Shown piece by piece: positions 23,046 to 33,829 of a DNA stretch of 64,000 nucleotides. This DNA comes from Tragulus kanchil. Taxonomy: Eukaryota; Chordata; Mammalia; Artiodactyla; Tragulidae. A program made the position numbers and the translations under genes. Location: NCBI GenBank assembly GCA_022376925.1, contig JAIOJX010000025.1:96499608-96563607 (forward strand). Reading direction: 5' to 3'. The first letter of the stretch is position 1, and each line of letters begins with the position of its first letter. The notes under the pieces were generated by a model. The model saw nothing but the letters and a program-made list of their open reading frames with translations, did not search any database and had not been told where the DNA came from.

Positions 23046-23599
23046 GAACTTAATTCCTGTGAACAGGAATAAAATTAAATCCTAGAGTAATGAATTGGAT
23101 GAAAGATTTTATAGTCATCATTTCTGATTTCTTTATAGTAGACTGGCATGCTCAAAAGGGAAAATGTGTTTATCCTGAACTTACCTCCCTTTCACTGGAG
23201 AGGATAGCAAGAAGACTATTGACACTTCCTCAGAAACAAGTACCAACAGAGCAGGACTGACCACCTCTTCCCTTGATCAAAGGTCAAAGGGCAGATATGA
23301 TAGCTATGATTCAGACTTTTGATTCTTCTCCACACTGTTGGCAAACATGGTTTCTTTATTATTACTATTTTAAATAAACAGCTTTATGAGGTATAAATGA
23401 TGTCCCCAAACTGCCCATTTTAAATGTTTGCAATCTGGTGGGTTTAAATGTATGCAGACATTGTAGAGCTCTCATGGCAATCAAGTCAAAACAGTATGTA
23501 ACCAGAATGGTTTAGACTGTAGGAAAGAGACATTTGCTGAAATGCACACCAGCCCTTAGCAGATGTCATCTGTTTTCCTCCTTCCCTTCACTCATTCAA

Positions 23600-23790
23600 A
23601 CACTAACTTTGATCACTAGTTTTTGTTCAGCACTATGTTAAACACTAGTGGAATCCCTAGATTAACTGGATACATACGTCATTCTCATGGAGCTGAGAGT
23701 CAAGCAGAAAAGTGTAGCCATTTGCTTACATAACTCTTAGATACAGTGTGATGTGACAAATGGATAAACACACATTCCCTGCATTGCTAA
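23600..23790 (-). mobile_element. possible L2 antisense fragment
   Basis: GTTCAGCACTATGTTAAACAC, then CATTCTCATGGAGCTGAGAGT, then AGATACAGTGTGATG follows the reversed L2 3' region. Weak, duplicated at 24688-24878. Confidence 0.35.
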
Positions 23791-24037
23791 GGAAAGAGAG
23801 TCATTAAGAGCTGTGGGAATTGTTGACTACAAGGCCATGGCAGATTTGAGAAATGTCAAGCTTCTGAACTTGGGTGAGATTTAAGGTGCTTTAATAATAT
23901 TATTAACTACCAATTACTGGACATTTAATATGTCTCAGACAGCAACCTAATGCTTTATATACTCTTTTGTACTCAGTCAGAACAATCGCGTAGTAGATGT
24001 CAGTAATCTCTTTTGCAAATGAGCATATTCTAATGAA

Positions 24038-24133
24038 GAAAGTGAAAGTGTTAGTCACTCAGTTGTGTCCAACTCTGCAACCTAATGGTCTTAATGAACC
24101 CTGCCAGGCTCCTCTGTCCATGGAATTCTCAAG
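24038..24133 (-). mobile_element. Bov-tA SINE cut by a duplication junction
   Basis: Only the first 96 bases on the plus-strand side of the reverse SINE are present. It stops at GGAATTCTCAAGG where copy 2 of duplication H begins. It is the broken twin of 25126-25343. Confidence 0.93.
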
Positions 24134-25125
24134 GAACTTAATTCCTGTGAACAGGAATAAAATTAAATCCTAGAGTAATGAATTGGATGAAAGATTTTAT
24201 AGTCATCATTTCTGATTTCTTTATAGTAGACTGGCATGCTCAAAAGGGAAAATGTGTTTATCCTGAACTTACCTCCCTTTCACTGGAGAGGATAGCAAGA
24301 AGACTATTGACACTTCCTCAGAAACAAGTACCAACAGAGCAGGACTGACCACCTCTTCCCTTGATCAAAGGTCAAAGGGCAGATATGATAGCTATGATTC
24401 AGACTTTTGATTCTTCTCCACACTGTTGGCAAACATGGTTTCTTTATTATTACTATTTTAAATAAACAGCTTTATGAGGTATAAATGATGTCCCCAAACT
24501 GCCCATTTTAAATGTTTGCAATCTGGTGGGTTTAAATGTATGCAGACATTGTAGAGCTCTCATGGCAATCAAGTCAAAACAGTATGTAACCAGAATGGTT
24601 TAGACTGTAGGAAAGAGACATTTGCTGAAATGCACACCAGCCCTTAGCAGATGTCATCTGTTTTCCTCCTTCCCTTCACTCATTCAAACACTAACTTTGA
24701 TCACTAGTTTTTGTTCAGCACTATGTTAAACACTAGTGGAATCCCTAGATTAACTGGATACATACGTCATTCTCATGGAGCTGAGAGTCAAGCAGAAAAG
24801 TGTAGCCATTTGCTTACATAACTCTTAGATACAGTGTGATGTGACAAATGGATAAACACACATTCCCTGCATTGCTAAGGAAAGAGAGTCATTAAGAGCT
24901 GTGGGAATTGTTGACTACAAGGCCATGGCAGATTTGAGAAATGTCAAGCTTCTGAACTTGGGTGAGATTTAAGGTGCTTTAATAATATTATTAACTACCA
25001 ATTACTGGACATTTAATATGTCTCAGACAGCAACCTAATGCTTTATATACTCTTTTGTACTCAGTCAGAACAATCGCGTAGTAGATGTCAGTAATCTCTT
25101 TTGCAAATGAGCATATTCTAATGAA

Positions 25126-25343
25126 GAAAGTGAAAGTGTTAGTCACTCAGTTGTGTCCAACTCTGCAACCTAATGGTCTTAATGAACCCTGCCAGGCTCC
25201 TCTGTCCATGGAATTCTCAAGGCAAGAACATTGGAGTCAGTAGCCATTCCCTTCTCCACGGGATCTTCTTGACCCAGGGATCAAACTGAGGTCTTCTGCT
25301 TTTGCAGGCAGATTCTTTACTGTCTGTGCCACTAGGGAAACCC
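25126..25343 (-). mobile_element. Bov-tA SINE, complete, with target-site duplication
   Basis: Complete reverse Bov-tA. TCTAATGAAGAA flanks it at 25117-25128 and 25344-25355. The intact target site shows that this copy, not 24038-24133, keeps the original context. Confidence 0.93.
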
Positions 25344-25849
25344 TCTAATGAAGAACCAATTAATAGTTCAGGGTCAATCGGGAAGTGAGTGGCAGAGTAA
25401 GGATTCCTTAATTTGTTAATTCAATGAGCAGTATTGATGGCCGCCTGGCTGGTTGACAGACTTTCTGCTAGGTTCTAGGAAGACATTGCTTCTTCTGGTC
25501 TGAAAATCTATGCTGTCCATTGCTTCTTCATGCTAATTCTTCTATGATGGGGGTGGAAAAAGGAGCCAGGTCTCTTCATTTCATCCTTTAGTCAATAGGA
25601 AGCCACAGATGATGGAGTGAATGTAGTCCTTCTGGTCAGCATTAGGCTTTGGGAAAGGATAGTTTATGAGTCATATGAAGAAGACAAAATGATAATAAGG
25701 AGGTTTAAATCATATGAACACAAAGTGAATAAATGGGAGGGGTAGATACTTGAAGAGATCAGTTGAAACTCCCTATAAACAAAGCATTTCTATAGCCGAC
25801 AGGCTACGGTTGAGAGGTGATGTCTGCACTGGCCAAAGTGGCTTTCTTT

Positions 25850-26210
25850 CTGTTCAGGATGCCAAGCATGGTAATATTGACTAGTTGACTTAAATAACAT
25901 GCTAATTCTCACATTTTTGGAGGCTGGGAATTGCTGGGTTACAGGACCTGTGATTTGGTTCTTGTGAAGACCCTCTTCTTGGTTTACAGATAGCCACGTT
26001 CTCTCTGTGTCGTCACATGGCAGGAATTGGAAACTCTGACCTCTTCCATCCATTTTTTTTTTCATTTTCCATCTTGAGAACTTACCCTCATGACTTCAGA
26101 TAACCATAATATGCTCCCAATGCCTTCACCTCTGAATGCACTGGGGGTTAGGACTTCAACACAGGAATTTGAGGAGGCATAAACATTAGTCCATAGTGGT
26201 GGCTTATTCA
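25850..26210 (-). mobile_element. MaLR-type LTR, reverse strand
   Basis: TTTTTGGAGGCTGGGAATTG, TCTCTGTGTCGTCACATGG, CTTACCCTCATGACTTCAG, GGGGGTTAGGACTTCAACAC and GGCATAAACATTAGTCCATAG are the reverse complement of the MaLR LTR body seen at 15145-15520. Two open frames on the minus strand here (25790-26065 and 26062-26346) are chance frames within it. Confidence 0.65.
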
Positions 26211-26905
26211 GTGTTTTAGATTTCTTAGCACACCAGACAGCTATCACCTTGTCATTACTTGGTTTGTTACTGATTTGAATTTGAAGAACATCAAGAATGT
26301 TGTTAGTTTGTGGTGATTGATTTGGATTGCAGTTCAGCCTAGGCAATAAGTAGCTTATACTGACTTATTTTTTTATCCCAAGTAAAGCATGTTTATGTAT
26401 GATACTTAATAACTATTTAATAGTTCAGGGTCAATCGGAAGTGAGTGGCAGAGTAAGGATTCCTTAATTTGTTAATTCAATGAGCAGTATTGATGGCCGC
26501 CTGGCTGGTTGACAGACTTTCTGCTAGGTTCTAGGAAGACATTGCTTCTTCTGGTCTGAAAATCTATGCTGTCCATTGCTTCTTCATGCTAATTCTTCTA
26601 TGATGGGGGTGGAAAAAGGAGCCAGGTCTCTTCATTTCATCCTTTAGTCAATAGGAAGCCACAGATGATGGAGTGAATGTAGTCCTTCTGGTCAGCATTA
26701 GGCTTTGGGAAAGGATAGTTTATGAGTCATATGAAGAAGACAAAATGATAATAAGGAGGTTTAAATCATATGAACACAAAGTGAATAAATGGGAGGGGTA
26801 GATACTTGAAGAGATCAGTTGAAACTCCCTATAAACAAAGCATTTCTATAGCCGACAGGCTACGGTTGAGAGGTGATGTCTGCACTGGCCAAAGTGGCTT
26901 TCTTT

Positions 26906-27266
26906 CTGTTCAGGATGCCAAGCATGGTAATATTGACTAGTTGACTTAAATAACATGCTAATTCTCACATTTTTGGAGGCTGGGAATTGCTGGGTTACAG
27001 GACCTGTGATTTGGTTCTTGTGAAGACCCTCTTCTTGGTTTACAGATAGCCACGTTCTCTCTGTGTCGTCACATGGCAGGAATTGGAAACTCTGACCTCT
27101 TCCATCCATTTTTTTTTTCATTTTCCATCTTGAGAACTTACCCTCATGACTTCAGATAACCATAATATGCTCCCAATGCCTTCACCTCTGAATGCACTGG
27201 GGGTTAGGACTTCAACACAGGAATTTGAGGAGGCATAAACATTAGTCCATAGTGGTGGCTTATTCA
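26906..27266 (-). mobile_element. MaLR-type LTR, reverse, second copy
   Basis: Duplicate of 25850-26210 inside copy 2 of duplication I, with no visible change. Confidence 0.65.
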
Positions 27267-27848
27267 GTGTTTTAGATTTCTTAGCACACCAGACAGCTAT
27301 CACCTTGTCATTACTTGGTTTGTTACTGATTTGAATTTGAAGAACATCAAGAATGTTGTTAGTTTGTGGTGATTGATTTGGATTGCAGTTCAGCCTAGGC
27401 AATAAGTAGCTTATACTGACTTATTTTTTTATCCCAAGTAAAGCATGTTTATGTATGATACTTAATAACTATTTAATAGAATCAAAAGCTGAGGGTCTGA
27501 GAGGTCCTAAAAATTTCCAAAGTTTGCATATTTATTAAGAAACTGGAAATAAAATAGAATTCAGAGCTTACAACTGAATCCTGCACTTTTTCCAGGCTAA
27601 CAAAAACTTCCAGTGACCTCAGACTATAAGGGGCTAACCAGTATTCCTAAAGTTTACCAGGAAATGTAGGGACCATCTAGTGCCAGCTCTTTATTTTGAG
27701 GTCCAGAGAAATTACATGATTTGATATATACCAAATTTAGGGTATCATAATAGTTTAGATGAGAATTTTTGCCTTTCACTTGCTGATCCAAGATCCTCTT
27801 GACCCTAAAACATGTTTATCCATATTCACTTTACCCAGTACCTTCCCT

Positions 27849-28060
27849 TGGAAAGCCTTGGTGCCTCAGCAGGTAAAGAAGCTGCCTGTGATGCAGGAAA
27901 CATGGGTTTGATCCCTTGGTTAAGAGGATCCCCTGGAGGAGGAAATGACAACCAGCTCTAGAATTTTTGCCTGAAAAATCCCTTGGACAGTGGAGCCTGG
28001 CAGGCTATAGTCTATAGGGTTGCAATAGTCAGACACAACTTAGCAAACATTCAACATCAC
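27849..28060 (+). mobile_element. Bov-tA SINE
   Basis: Head AAGCCTTGGTGCCTCAGCAG, TCCCCTGGAGGAGGAAATGA, GGAGCCTGGCAGGCTATAGT and a CAGACACAACTTAGCAAAC tail. Full length and diverged. Duplicate at 28923-29133. Confidence 0.93.
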
Positions 28061-28084
28061 CACTGAGCGCCTTCCCTTAAATAA

Positions 28085-28300
28085 CTGCCTTTACTTATCA
28101 GAGCAGTCTTATAAAAACAAAGCAGGTGTTAGCCCATTTTTATTGATGAGAAAGCAGAGGCTTTGGAAGATTATGAAACTTGTCTCATATTATGTAGCTG
28201 GTAAGAGTTGAGCTAGGTATTATGAACTTCTTTTGAAGATGGGTTTGCTAATTTCCAATAAGTTAAGTAATGTGTTGGTGAAGTCAGGCGTGAAACCAAA
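28085..28300 (+). repeat. MIR SINE
   Basis: TTTTTATTGATGAGAAAGCAG, GAAACTTGTCTCATATTATG and TAGCTGGTAAGAGTTGAGC follow the MIR core and 3' region. Duplicated at 29158-29373. Confidence 0.7.
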
Positions 28301-28922
28301 TCTTATGATTGCAAATCAAGTGCGGTTGTTCCCCTTTGGCTCTGTTTTAGATTTCTTAGCACACCAGAGAGCTATCACCTTGTCATTAGTTGGTTTGTTA
28401 CTGATTTGAATTTGAAGAACATCAAGAATGTTGTTAGTTTGTGGTGATTGATTTGGATTGCAGTTCAGCCTAGGCAATAAGTAGCTTATACTGACTTATT
28501 TTTTTATCCCAAGTAAAGCATGTTTATGTATGATACTTAATAACTATTTAATAGAATCAAAAGCTGAGGGTCTGAGAGGTCCTAAAATTTCCAAAGTTTG
28601 CATATTTATTAAGAAACTGGAAATAAAATAGAATTCAGAGCTTACAACTGAATCCTGCACTTTTTCCAGGCTAACAAAAACTTCCAGTGACCTCAGACTA
28701 TAAGGGGCTAACCAGTATTCCTAAAGTTTACCAGGAAATGTAGGGACCATCTAGTGCCAGCTCTTTATTTTGAGGTCCAGAGAAATTACATGATTTGATA
28801 TATACCAAATTTAGGGTATCATAATAGTTTAGATGAAAATTTTTTGCCTTTCACTTGCTGATCCAAGATCCTCTTGACCCTAAAACATGTTTATCCATAT
28901 TCACTTTACCCAGTACCTTCCC

Positions 28923-29133
28923 TTGGAAAGCCTTGGTGCCTCAGCAGGTAAAGAAGCTGCCTGTGATGCAGGAAACATGGGTTTGATCCCTTGGTTAAGA
29001 GGATCCCCTGGAGGAGGAAATGACAACCAGCTCTAGAATTTTTGCCTGAAAAATCCCTTGGACAGTGGAGCCTGGCAGGCTATAGTCTATAGGGTTGCAA
29101 TAGTCAGACACAACTTAGCAAACATTCAACATC
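28923..29133 (+). mobile_element. Bov-tA SINE, second copy
   Basis: Duplicate of 27849-28060 within copy 2 of duplication J, with no difference seen. Confidence 0.93.
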
Positions 29134-29157
29134 ACCACTGAGCGCCTTCCCTTAAAT

Positions 29158-29373
29158 AACTGCCTTTACTTATCAGAGCAGTCTTATAAAAACAAAGCAG
29201 GTGTTAGCCCATTTTTATTGATGAGAAAGCAGAGGCTTTGGAAGATTATGAAACTTGTCTCATATTATGTAGCTGGTAAGAGTTGAGCTAGGTATTATGA
29301 ACTTCTTTTGAAGATGGGTTTGCTAATTTCCAATAAGTTAAGTAATGTGTTGGTGAAGTCAGGCGTGAAACCA
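29158..29373 (+). repeat. MIR SINE, second copy
   Basis: Duplicate of 28085-28300. Confidence 0.7.
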
Positions 29374-29380
29374 AATCTTA

Positions 29381-31618
29381 TGATTGCAAATCAAGTGCGG
29401 TTGTTCCCCTTTGGCTCTGTGTCTTTCTTTTCCCTGTGTCTCTTTTTTACTCTAAGGCAGAGAGAGGGTGTCCCCTCCAGCTTTGCCTGCCACTGTCTGA
29501 GTATGATTGCTTCCTGGAGATGCCATGGCAGCTGAGGCTGCAAGTCTACTCTCTTCACCCTCAGATACCTGTTAACACTCTGACCTTCCCCACAGATTTT
29601 CTCCGTGGATCAGCTTCTGTCCAGACAATTTTTTTTTTTTTAATAGGAGGAAGACATCTTATTGTCTGCATCACAAACTACTAACTATGTCCTATCCTCT
29701 CTCATTCCTCATCTGTCATGCAGGCTCATGTCAGAAGTAGGGTCAATTAACTTCCTACAGAGATGTTAACTTGGCAGACACAACTTGATTGATTTGTTTT
29801 AATCTGACCTATTTTTGCAATGAGAATCCCAGGTAGGAGGGGTAGCCAGGTCTGGGAACTGGGATGAATATCAAGGCTGATTGCTCTTTTATTTTAGAAG
29901 AAACACAAGGTAAATACTAGATGGAGACTAATGGTAGATTTGTCTGATAGATCGGTGTCATTAAAAGCTTGAATGGATTGCTTCCTTTTTATAGTATTCC
30001 TGCTTTACCACATCAACCTCCACTTCTCCATATCATCATCTTTCTCTTTAACAGCACGTATTCTATCTTGGGTACTGTCTTCACTATTCAGCTAATGGGT
30101 CAATCCAGAAACCAGTAATCATCCTTATCAAGCTTCTTATCATCACCTAATCTAGATGGTCTTTATATCTTAATCCATTTAATCTAATTTGGGTTCCATC
30201 TTTTTTTAAGTGATCATTGTCCTCTCCTCCTATTACTCCAGAGTTAATTTCTCCAGTCCCTCCAATCTAGTCTTGACTGGAGAGCAAATCTGATATTATT
30301 TCCCTGCTTAAAAGCCTCATTGACCCTCACTGCCCACTGAATGAATTCACAGCATTTATGTGTTTGCTATAAAGCGCTCCACTGTAGAACCCCTATACTC
30401 CTCTGAAGTCTTATATCCATCCATTTCTATCATTGAAGGCATGGCACAGTTCTGTTTTTCCAGAAACTATAGCATTTCATACTAGTGTGTACTGATTGCA
30501 AATCAAGTGCGGCTGTTCCCCTTTGGCTCTGTGTCTTTCTTTTCCCTGTGTCTCTTTTTTACTCTAAGGCAGAGAGAGGGTGTCCCCTCCAGCTTTGCCT
30601 GCCACTGTCTGAGTATGATTGCTTCCTGGAGATGCCATGGCAGCTGAGGCTGCAAGTCTCCCTCTTCACCCTCAGATACCTGTTAACACTCTGACCTTCC
30701 CCACAGATTTTCTCCGTGGATCAGCTTCTGTCCAGACAATTTTTTTTTTTTTAATAGGAGGAAGACATCTTATTGTCTGCATCACAAACTACTAACTATG
30801 TCCTATCCTCTCTCATTCCTCATCTGTCATGCAGGCTCATGTCAGAAGTAGGGTCAATTAACTTCCTACAGAGATGTTAACTTGGCAGACACAACTTGAT
30901 TGATTTGTTTTAATCTGACCTATTTTTGCAATGAGAATCCCAGGTAGGAGGGGTAGCCAGGTCTGGGAACTGGGATGAATATCAAGGCTGATTGCTCTTT
31001 TATTTTAGAAGAAACACAAGGTAAATACTAGATGGAGACTAATGGTAGATTTGTCTGATAGATCGGTGTCATTAAAAGCTTGAATGGATTGCTTCCTTGT
31101 TATAGTAGTCCTGCTTTACCACATCAACCTCCACTTCTCCATATCATCATCTTTCTCTTTAACAGCACGTATTCTATCTTGGGTACTGTCTTCACTATTC
31201 AGCTAATGGGTCAATCCAGAAACCAGTAATCATCCTTATCAAGCTTCTTATCATCACCTAATCTAGATGGTCTTTATATCTTAATCCATTTAATCTAATT
31301 TGGGTTCCATCTTTTTTTAAGTGATCATTGTCCTCTCCTCCTATTACTCCAGAGTTAATTTCTCCAGTCCCTCCAATCTAGTCTTGACTGGAGAGCAAAT
31401 CTGATATTATTTCCCTGCTTAAAAGCCTCATTGACCCTCACTGCCCACTGAATGAATTCACAGCATTTATGTGTTTGCTATAAAGCGCTCCACTGTAGAA
31501 CCCCTATACTCCTCTGAAGTCTTATATCCATCCATTTCTATCATTGAAGGCATGGCACAGTTCTGTTTTTCCAGAAATTTGCTATAGCATTTCATATAGT
31601 TCTATCTTTGTGTGTATT
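29381..31618. repeat. tandem duplication K (2 x about 1.11 kb)
   Basis: Copy 1 is 29381-30492 and copy 2 is 30493-31618, offset 1112. From about 30467 to 30492 copy 1 decays into a gapped version of what follows in copy 2 (CTATAGCATTTCATA is shared, the rest is shuffled). Other changes: GCGGTTG versus GCGGCTG (about 30512), TCTACTC versus TCTCC (about 30657), and TTTTTATAGTATTCC versus TTGTTATAGTAGTCC (29988 / 31096). The first 40 bases are shared with duplication J. Confidence 0.96.
29990..30470 (+). mobile_element. L2 LINE fragment
   Basis: Decayed L2 3' ORF: ACCTCCACTTCTCCATATC, AATCATCCTTATCAAGCTTC, AGAGCAAATCTGATATTATTT, CCCTGCTTAAAAGCCTCATTG and CCATCCATTTCTATCATTG keep the L2 order. 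It runs into the junction of duplication K. Confidence 0.6.
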
Positions 31619-31745
31619 CCCTTTGTCTGAAAGAATCTTTCCCATTTTTTGTCCCATGGACAACTCATTCATCTTCATGTACCAGTTCATATATATCACA
31701 TCCTTAGATCAATCTTTCTTTATCCTTAGGTTGAATTGAATGGCA
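31100..31745 (+). mobile_element. L2 LINE fragment, fuller copy
   Basis: Contains the same blocks as 29990-30470 and continues with CTATCTTTGTGTGTATTCCCT, TGTCTGAAAGAATCTTTCCC and TGGACAACTCATTCATCTTC. The element continues past the inserted SINE to its 3' end at about 32165 (TTTGTTTCTCCTACTAGTTT, then ATTCTCACTAAATG). Confidence 0.6.
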
Positions 31746-31760
31746 CCACTGTACTTTATG

Positions 31761-31968
31761 GGGCTTCCAACATGGCTCAGTGGTAAAGAATCCACCTGCC
31801 AATGGAGGAGACACAGGAAATGCCAGTTGAATCCCTGGGCTAGGAATATCCCCTTGAGTAGGATATGGAAATCTGGTCCAGTATTTTTACTTGGAAAATT
31901 CCATGGACAGAGGAGCCTGGTGGGCTACAGTCCATAGGAAGTCACAAAGAGCCAGACAAGACTGAGCA
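31761..31968 (+). mobile_element. Bov-tA SINE within L2
   Basis: GGCTTCCAACATGGCTCAGT head, a GATATGGAAATCTGGTCCAG body and GGAGCCTGGTGGGCTACAGT. It splits an L2 3' end. Duplicate at 32761-32967. Confidence 0.93.
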
Positions 31969-32760
31969 TGCATGCATACACTGTAGCTTATATTAGACTT
32001 CATTTTAGCAAATGTCCCACTAACTGACAATTATTTACTCATATGTTTGTTTCTCCTACTAGTTTTAAACTCTTGAGAAAGAAGAACTCTGTTTTACCGA
32101 TCATTGTATCCCTTTCACTTTGCAAGATGGTGGCATAATACATTCTCACTAAATGCTTTACAATCATATACAATGATCACTTTCAAATCCTACTACCATT
32201 GAAACATAATGAGAGCTCTTCAGCTGCAGAGCACAGTTAGTCCTTTCCATGGTGATATTTTATATCTCCGATCTTTTGCACATTCTTCCTCTACTTGAAG
32301 GGGCCTTGTCACATTGTCACCTAAAACACCTTATGTACTCCTTAACTTTCAACTAAAGCATCATGGGTTTTTTGAAGCTTTTCTTTACTTCACCAGGGTA
32401 AAAATTAGTCACTCTTTATTCATAAGTCTCAGAGTTTGAACTATATATTTATTTCATTCTTTCTGTTATTGTAGTTAGCTGAATATTTTTTTTCTAAATA
32501 ATTTTTTGAAAAAATATTAGTAAGTATACAAATGTCTTTTTCTCCACTCTATAAAATCAGTTCTGTTTTTCCAGAAATTTGCTATAGCATTTCATATAGT
32601 TCTATCTTTGTGTGTATTCCCTTTGTCTGAAAGAATCTTTCCCATTTTTTGTCCCATGGACAACTCATTCATCTTCATGTACCAGTTCATATATATCACA
32701 TCCTTAGATCAATCTTTCTTTATCCTTAGGTTGAATTGAATGGCACCACTGTACTTTATG

Positions 32761-32967
32761 GGGCTTCCAACATGGCTCAGTGGTAAAGAATCCACCTGCC
32801 AATGGAGGAGACACAGGAAATGCCAGTTGAATCCCTGGGCTAGGAATATCCCTTGAGTAGGATATGGAAATCTGGTCCAGTATTTTTACTTGGAAAATTC
32901 CATGGACAGAGGAGCCTGGTGGGCTACAGTCCATAGGAAGTCACAAAGAGCCAGACAAGACTGAGCA
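32761..32967 (+). mobile_element. Bov-tA SINE, second copy
   Basis: Duplicate of 31761-31968 with one C missing in a C-run. Confidence 0.93.
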
Positions 32968-33565
32968 TGCATGCATACACTGTAGCTTATATTAGACTTC
33001 ATTTTAGCAAATGTCCCACTAACTGACAATTATTTACTCATATGTTTGTTTCTCCTACTAGTTTTAAACTCTTGAGAAAGAAGAACTCTGTTTTACCGAT
33101 CATTGTATCCCTTTCACTTTGCAAGATGGTGGCATAATACATTCTCACTAAATGCTTTACAATCATATACAATGATCACTTTCAAATCCTACTACCATTG
33201 AAACATAATGAGAGCTCTTCAGCTGCAGAGCACAGTTAGTCCTTTCCATGGTGATATTTTATATCTCCGATCTTTTGCACATTCTTCCTCTACTTGAAGG
33301 GGCCTTGTCACATTGTCACCTAAAACACCTTATGTACTCCTTAACTTTCAACTAAAGCATCATGGGTTTTTTGAAGCTTTTCTTTACTTCACCAGGGTAA
33401 AAATTAGTCACTCTTTATTCATAAGTCTCAGAGTTTGAACTATATATTTATTTCATTCTTTCTGTTATTGTAGTTAGCTGAATATTTTTTTTCTAAATAA
33501 TTTTTTGAAAAAATATTAGTAAGTAGACAAATGTCTATTTCTCCACTCTATAAAATCAGTTCTGG

Positions 33566-33829
33566 CTTCTTTTGCATTTGCATAGCATTTATCTTACCAT
33601 GTAATAGCCATTTATTTACAAATCTGTAAGATTTTAAACTCCTTGAGGGAGGGATTTTTCTTTATTCATTTTGATTTTCCTATTGCCAAGGTTATAAGCA
33701 AATATTATGCCCTCTCCCCCACTTTTTTTTTTTTTAAACAATGAGCATCTATGGATTAAGTATCTGTGGGGGAGGTCCTAGAACCAATTTCCCATAGACA
33801 ATAGGGGACAGTTTCAACCTGTACTGTCT
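33566..33829 (+). mobile_element. L2 3' end and short spacer
   Basis: GCATAGCATTTATCTTACCA, ATTTATTTACAAATCTG and TTTTAAACTCCTTGAGGGAG match the L2 3' end (33570-33710). A T14 run follows at about 33723-33736, then spacer. Confidence 0.5.

Larger units (their letters stand above)
23046..25222. repeat. tandem duplication H (2 x 1.088 kb)
   Basis: Copy 1 is 23046-24133 and copy 2 is 24134-25222, offset 1088, with no filler and microhomology AAG-GAACTTA at the join. Copy 1 ends 91 bases into a SINE that is complete only in copy 2, so the right edge of copy 2 is the ancestral sequence. Confidence 0.97.
25360..27479. repeat. tandem duplication I (2 x about 1.06 kb)
   Basis: Copy 1 is 25360-26423 and copy 2 is 26417-27479, sharing TTAATAG at the join, offset 1057 then 1056 (ATCGGGAAG versus ATCGGAAG close to the start). 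Otherwise no difference seen. The last 211 bases of copy 2 are also the start of duplication J. Confidence 0.97.
27269..29420. repeat. tandem duplication J (2 x about 1.075 kb)
   Basis: Copy 1 is 27269-28343 and copy 2 is 28344-29420, offset 1075. Differences sit mostly at the start of copy 2: CAGACAGC versus CAGAGAGC (about 28367) and CATTACTTGG versus CATTAGTTGG (about 28388). There are also small A/T-run changes (about 27511, and 27761 versus 28836). 27269-27479 is triplicated together with duplication I. Confidence 0.97.
31558..33564. repeat. tandem duplication L (2 x about 1.0 kb)
   Basis: Copy 1 is 31558-32564 and copy 2 is 32558-33564, with CAGTTCTG shared at the join. The offset is exactly 1000, then 999 after ATCCCCTTG versus ATCCCTTG. 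Two substitutions lie in the last 40 bases of each copy (AGTATAC/AGTAGAC and TCTTTTTC/TCTATTTC). The start overlaps the end of duplication K by about 60 bases. Confidence 0.97.

Noticed and set aside
25790..26346. Two adjacent 91- and 94-codon minus-strand frames, repeated at 26846-27402, as a duplicated gene pair
   Set aside because: They overlap a reverse MaLR LTR, and their repetition is explained by duplication I. Codon content shows no coding bias.
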